Positions 61,734 through 64,000 of a stretch of 64,000 nucleotides of DNA are shown piece by piece. Source of the stretch: DASTBU01 sp035711845 (lineage in GTDB: Bacteria > Acidobacteriota > Vicinamibacteria > Vicinamibacterales > 2-12-FULL-66-21); assembly GCA_035711845.1 (NCBI GenBank), contig DASTBU010000058.1, positions 1-64,000 on the forward strand. Reading direction: 5' to 3'. The position numbers and the translations under genes are program-made. Every line of letters starts with the position of its first letter. Position 1 is the first letter of the stretch. Under the pieces are notes generated by a model. The model was not told the DNA's origin. It saw only the letters and a list, made by a program, of their open reading frames with translations, and searched no databases.

Positions 61734-63668
61734 ATGAGCGACAAGCTCCCCCGCCGCCGCAATCTCGAGAGTCTCAAGAAGGAAGCGAAACGATGGCGTG
61801 ACGCGCTTCGGGCCGGCGATACCGACGCACGCGCGCGGCTGGAGCGCGCGGTCCCCGGCGCACCCGTCACGCCCACGCTCCGCGAGATGCAGCACGCCCT
61901 GGCGCACGAGCACGGCTTTCCCGGATGGGCCGCGATGAAGCAGGCGGTCGAGCAGACGCTCGCAGCCGATCCCGATGCCGGCGCGACCGCCCTCGCACGG
62001 TACGAAGCAATGGCCGAGGCGCTCCTCGAGGCGTACCGCACCGGCACGCCCGAGGCGATGGAGCGGCACTACAGCTACACCTGGCATCGGCGTGCATGGC
62101 GGGCCATGCGGACCTACGTGCAGCTCGATCTCGGCAAGCGACCCAGCCGCCCTGACGAGGACGTCGATATCACGCTTGAGGATGCGCGGCACCTGGTCGC
62201 ACTGGAGCACGGGTTCGCGAGCTGGACCGAACTGAGCGCGTTCACCCAGTCGGCGAAGCTGGGCCGGCGGGTCACCGCGAAGCCGCTGCGGCTCGTCATT
62301 CGGAAGGGACCTGACGATTGGGAGCCCATCGCCAGCTCGCGCGACTGGGAGGAAATCATCGCCCTGCTGGCGCTCCATCCGTCGGCGGGCCTCAGCGGCG
62401 AGGGTCAGATGACCGACGCCATGCTTGCCGATCTGTCCCGCGTCGGGAGCCTCACGGCGCTCGGGCTGTCGGGCTGCAGGGCAGTGACCGACGACGGCGT
62501 GCGTCACCTGTCGCGGCTGACGGCGTTGCAGCATCTCGAGCTGAGCGGCACCGGCATCACCGATGCCGGGCTGCAGGTGCTGCGCGACCTGCCCGGGCTG
62601 CGGACGCTCTCGCTGGCCTGGACGCGCGTGACCGACGAGGGCATCGGCGCCCTCGCTCACTGCGATCAGATCGAGCAGGTGAACCTCGCCGCGACCCGGG
62701 CCGGTGACGGCGCACTCCGCGCGCTCGCCGGAAAACCCAGGCTGCACCATCTCACAATCGCGCTGACCGACGCAGGGCTCCCCTTGTTGCACGAACTGCC
62801 GCTCTTCAAGTCCTGGCAGGGAGGCGACGTACAACTGGGGCTGCTCGGTCCGAAGGTGGTGCCCAACCACCTCTCACTACGCGGGTCGTTCACGGATCAG
62901 GGCTTCAGGTCGATGCGAGGGCTCGATGGTCTCTTCAGCCTGGACATCGGCGACAGCAAGCTCGGGATCACGGCGGCTGCCCTGGCACCGCTCGTCTCGC
63001 TGCCCCATCTCGGCGCGCTGGATGTGGACGCAAGGGACGACTGGATGCCGCACATCGCGGAACTGCCGCACCTGCGGTTTCTCGGGGCGCAGGACACCGT
63101 GGCGGGTGACGATGGGTTCGTTGCGCTGAGCAGGTCGCGATCGATCGAGTACATCTGGGGTCGGCGCTGTCACAACCTCCGGACACGCGGGTTCCAGGCA
63201 CTGGCGGACATGCCCGCGCTCCGCGGGCTGTCGGTCAGCTGTCTCAATGTGGACGACGAGGGTGTGGCTGCGCTTCCTGCGTTCCCCGCGCTGCGGGAGC
63301 TGATGCCCATGGATGTTCCCGACGCGGGATACCGGCATGTAGGCCGGTGCGAGCAGCTCGACGCGCTGATCCTGATGCACTGCCGAGACACGACGGACGC
63401 GGCGACGGAGCACATCACGAGGCTGCGCAATCTCTCGTACTACTTCAACAGCTACACGACGATCACGGATCGCACGCCGGAGCTGCTGTCCACGATGGAC
63501 TCGCTCGAGCGCATCACCTTCGATGCGTGTCACGGCCTGACGAATGCGGGCGTCGCACGACTCGCGCGGCTGCCGAACCTGCGCGAGCTGCGCGTGTCCG
63601 GAAAGGGAATCACGTCCGAGGTGCGGGCGGCATTCCCGCCGCGCGTCAGGGTTTTTGCCGGGCCGTGA
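61734..63668 (+). CDS. Leucine-rich-repeat protein with N-terminal HGFxxW motifs
   Basis: 644 residues. The N-terminus (1-200) contains SLKKEAKRWRDAL and two copies of an ankyrin-associated motif (HALAHEHGFPGW, VALEHGFASW). From about residue 230 to the end, ribonuclease-inhibitor-like LRRs repeat with period ~24 (LTALGLSGCRAVTDDGVRHL, LQHLELSGTGITDAGLQVL, LRTLSLAWTRVTDEGIGAL). No signal peptide or catalytic motif is seen, so a cytoplasmic protein-binding scaffold is inferred. It is divergent from the PadR/permease unit. Confidence 0.82.
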   Translation: MSDKLPRRRNLESLKKEAKRWRDALRAGDTDARARLERAVPGAPVTPTLREMQHALAHEHGFPGWAAMKQAVEQTLAADPDAGATALARYEAMAEALLEAYRTGTPEAMERHYSYTWHRRAWRAMRTYVQLDLGKRPSRPDEDVDITLEDARHLVALEHGFASWTELSAFTQSAKLGRRVTAKPLRLVIRKGPDDWEPIASSRDWEEIIALLALHPSAGLSGEGQMTDAMLADLSRVGSLTALGLSGCRAVTDDGVRHLSRLTALQHLELSGTGITDAGLQVLRDLPGLRTLSLAWTRVTDEGIGALAHCDQIEQVNLAATRAGDGALRALAGKPRLHHLTIALTDAGLPLLHELPLFKSWQGGDVQLGLLGPKVVPNHLSLRGSFTDQGFRSMRGLDGLFSLDIGDSKLGITAAALAPLVSLPHLGALDVDARDDWMPHIAELPHLRFLGAQDTVAGDDGFVALSRSRSIEYIWGRRCHNLRTRGFQALADMPALRGLSVSCLNVDDEGVAALPAFPALRELMPMDVPDAGYRHVGRCEQLDALILMHCRDTTDAATEHITRLRNLSYYFNSYTTITDRTPELLSTMDSLERITFDACHGLTNAGVARLARLPNLRELRVSGKGITSEVRAAFPPRVRVFAGP

Positions 63669-63857
63669 CTGGCACCGCGGGCACCTTGACGTCGGCTCGG
63701 GCGGCCTGATCAGTCCGCTTTCGAAAGACTCCGGCCGTTCAATGAATGGAGGATTCCATGCCGTTGAGGAGAGCCGTGGCTAACGCCGTGTGGCGTGGAC
63801 GCGGTATCGCGGCGGGAGTAGAATCAACCGGTCCAACGCGCCGCGCGGAGGTTCGTC
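63669..63857. other. Short gap before the right-edge gene
   Basis: 189 bp with no supported gene; a GGAGG ribosome-binding site at 63847-63851 precedes the next start. Confidence 0.5.
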
Positions 63858-64000
63858 GTGCAGCGCCACGCTTTTGCTCTATACGTAACAGCGCTTCTGG
63901 GATCCGCGACACTGTCTGCCGACCAGACCGTTGGCACCGCCACTGGGTCGGTCGTCGGCACCGTGCGTGACGCGACAGGTGCGGTGCTCCCCGACGTCGC
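63858..64000 (+). CDS. Exported carboxypeptidase-regulatory-domain protein, probable TonB-dependent receptor, partial
   Basis: Only 47 codons are in the window. The GTG start has GGAGG about six bases upstream. Residues 1-22 form a signal peptide (HAFALYVTALLGSATLSA). They are followed by GSVVGTVRDATGAVLPDV, the first beta strands of a carboxypeptidase-regulatory-like domain, the usual N-terminal plug extension of acidobacterial TonB-dependent/oar-like outer-membrane receptors. The gene continues beyond 64000, so the receptor assignment is inference. Confidence 0.7.
   Translation, partial: MQRHAFALYVTALLGSATLSADQTVGTATGSVVGTVRDATGAVLPDV

Overview
The window is one contiguous, GC-rich stretch of bacterial chromosome. 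It looks like Acidobacteriota, most probably the Vicinamibacteria lineage. The evidence is four large two-module FtsX/MacB permeases of the acidobacterial duplicated orphan permease (ADOP) type, two of them behind PadR regulators. Other pointers are an hpnCDE squalene operon, a carboxypeptidase-regulatory-domain protein of TonB-receptor type running off the right edge, and many short lipoproteins. No rRNA, tRNA, CRISPR array or intact transposase gene was recognised.

Layout: 0.3-6.1 kb (minus strand) holds a serine hydrolase fused to a NamZ-type muramidase, a lipoprotein overlapping a TPR protein, and a CsoR-like regulator with a clear terminator. 6.4-14.3 kb is a fatty-acid beta-oxidation cluster: a TetR-type FadR with a palindromic operator over its own start, FadN, two alpha/beta hydrolases, FadA and FadE. 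Its gaps contain a 7-bp satellite and a triple 141-bp repeat. 14.4-26.6 kb is mainly housekeeping: DUF1684 lipoprotein, HAD phosphatase, SirB1-like protein, a nucleotidyltransferase/small-protein pair, 5'-nucleotidase, M20 peptidase, rhodanese, purine permease with divergent regulator, metallo-hydrolase, Uxx-star glutaredoxin-like protein, thioesterase, duplicated ThyX and peptide deformylase.

26.8-43.7 kb: small lipoprotein, LacD aldolase, ThiI, hpnC-hpnD-hpnE preceded by a PduO-type cobalamin adenosyltransferase, MutY with an overlapping separate NUDIX gene, YgfZ, a secreted hydrolase, the pntAA-pntAB-pntB transhydrogenase, FHA, BON and glyoxalase-II-like proteins, a receiver-like protein coupled to threonine deaminase, and a PIN-domain remnant. 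43.7-64 kb: a serine hydrolase and four ADOP permeases, with a non-RD Ser/Thr kinase/SDR pair, an orphan LytS-type histidine kinase, small membrane and secreted proteins, two PadR genes and a leucine-rich-repeat protein.

The most unusual features are non-coding. Heptamer-period arrays lie in four intergenic regions. There is a 257-bp inverted-repeat element and a 155-bp hairpin element. A CATCGTG-rich repeat occurs at three places. Two conserved enzymes have no ATG, GTG or TTG at their conserved N-terminus but do have a CTG. Promising PadR and FadR operators are visible as inverted repeats.
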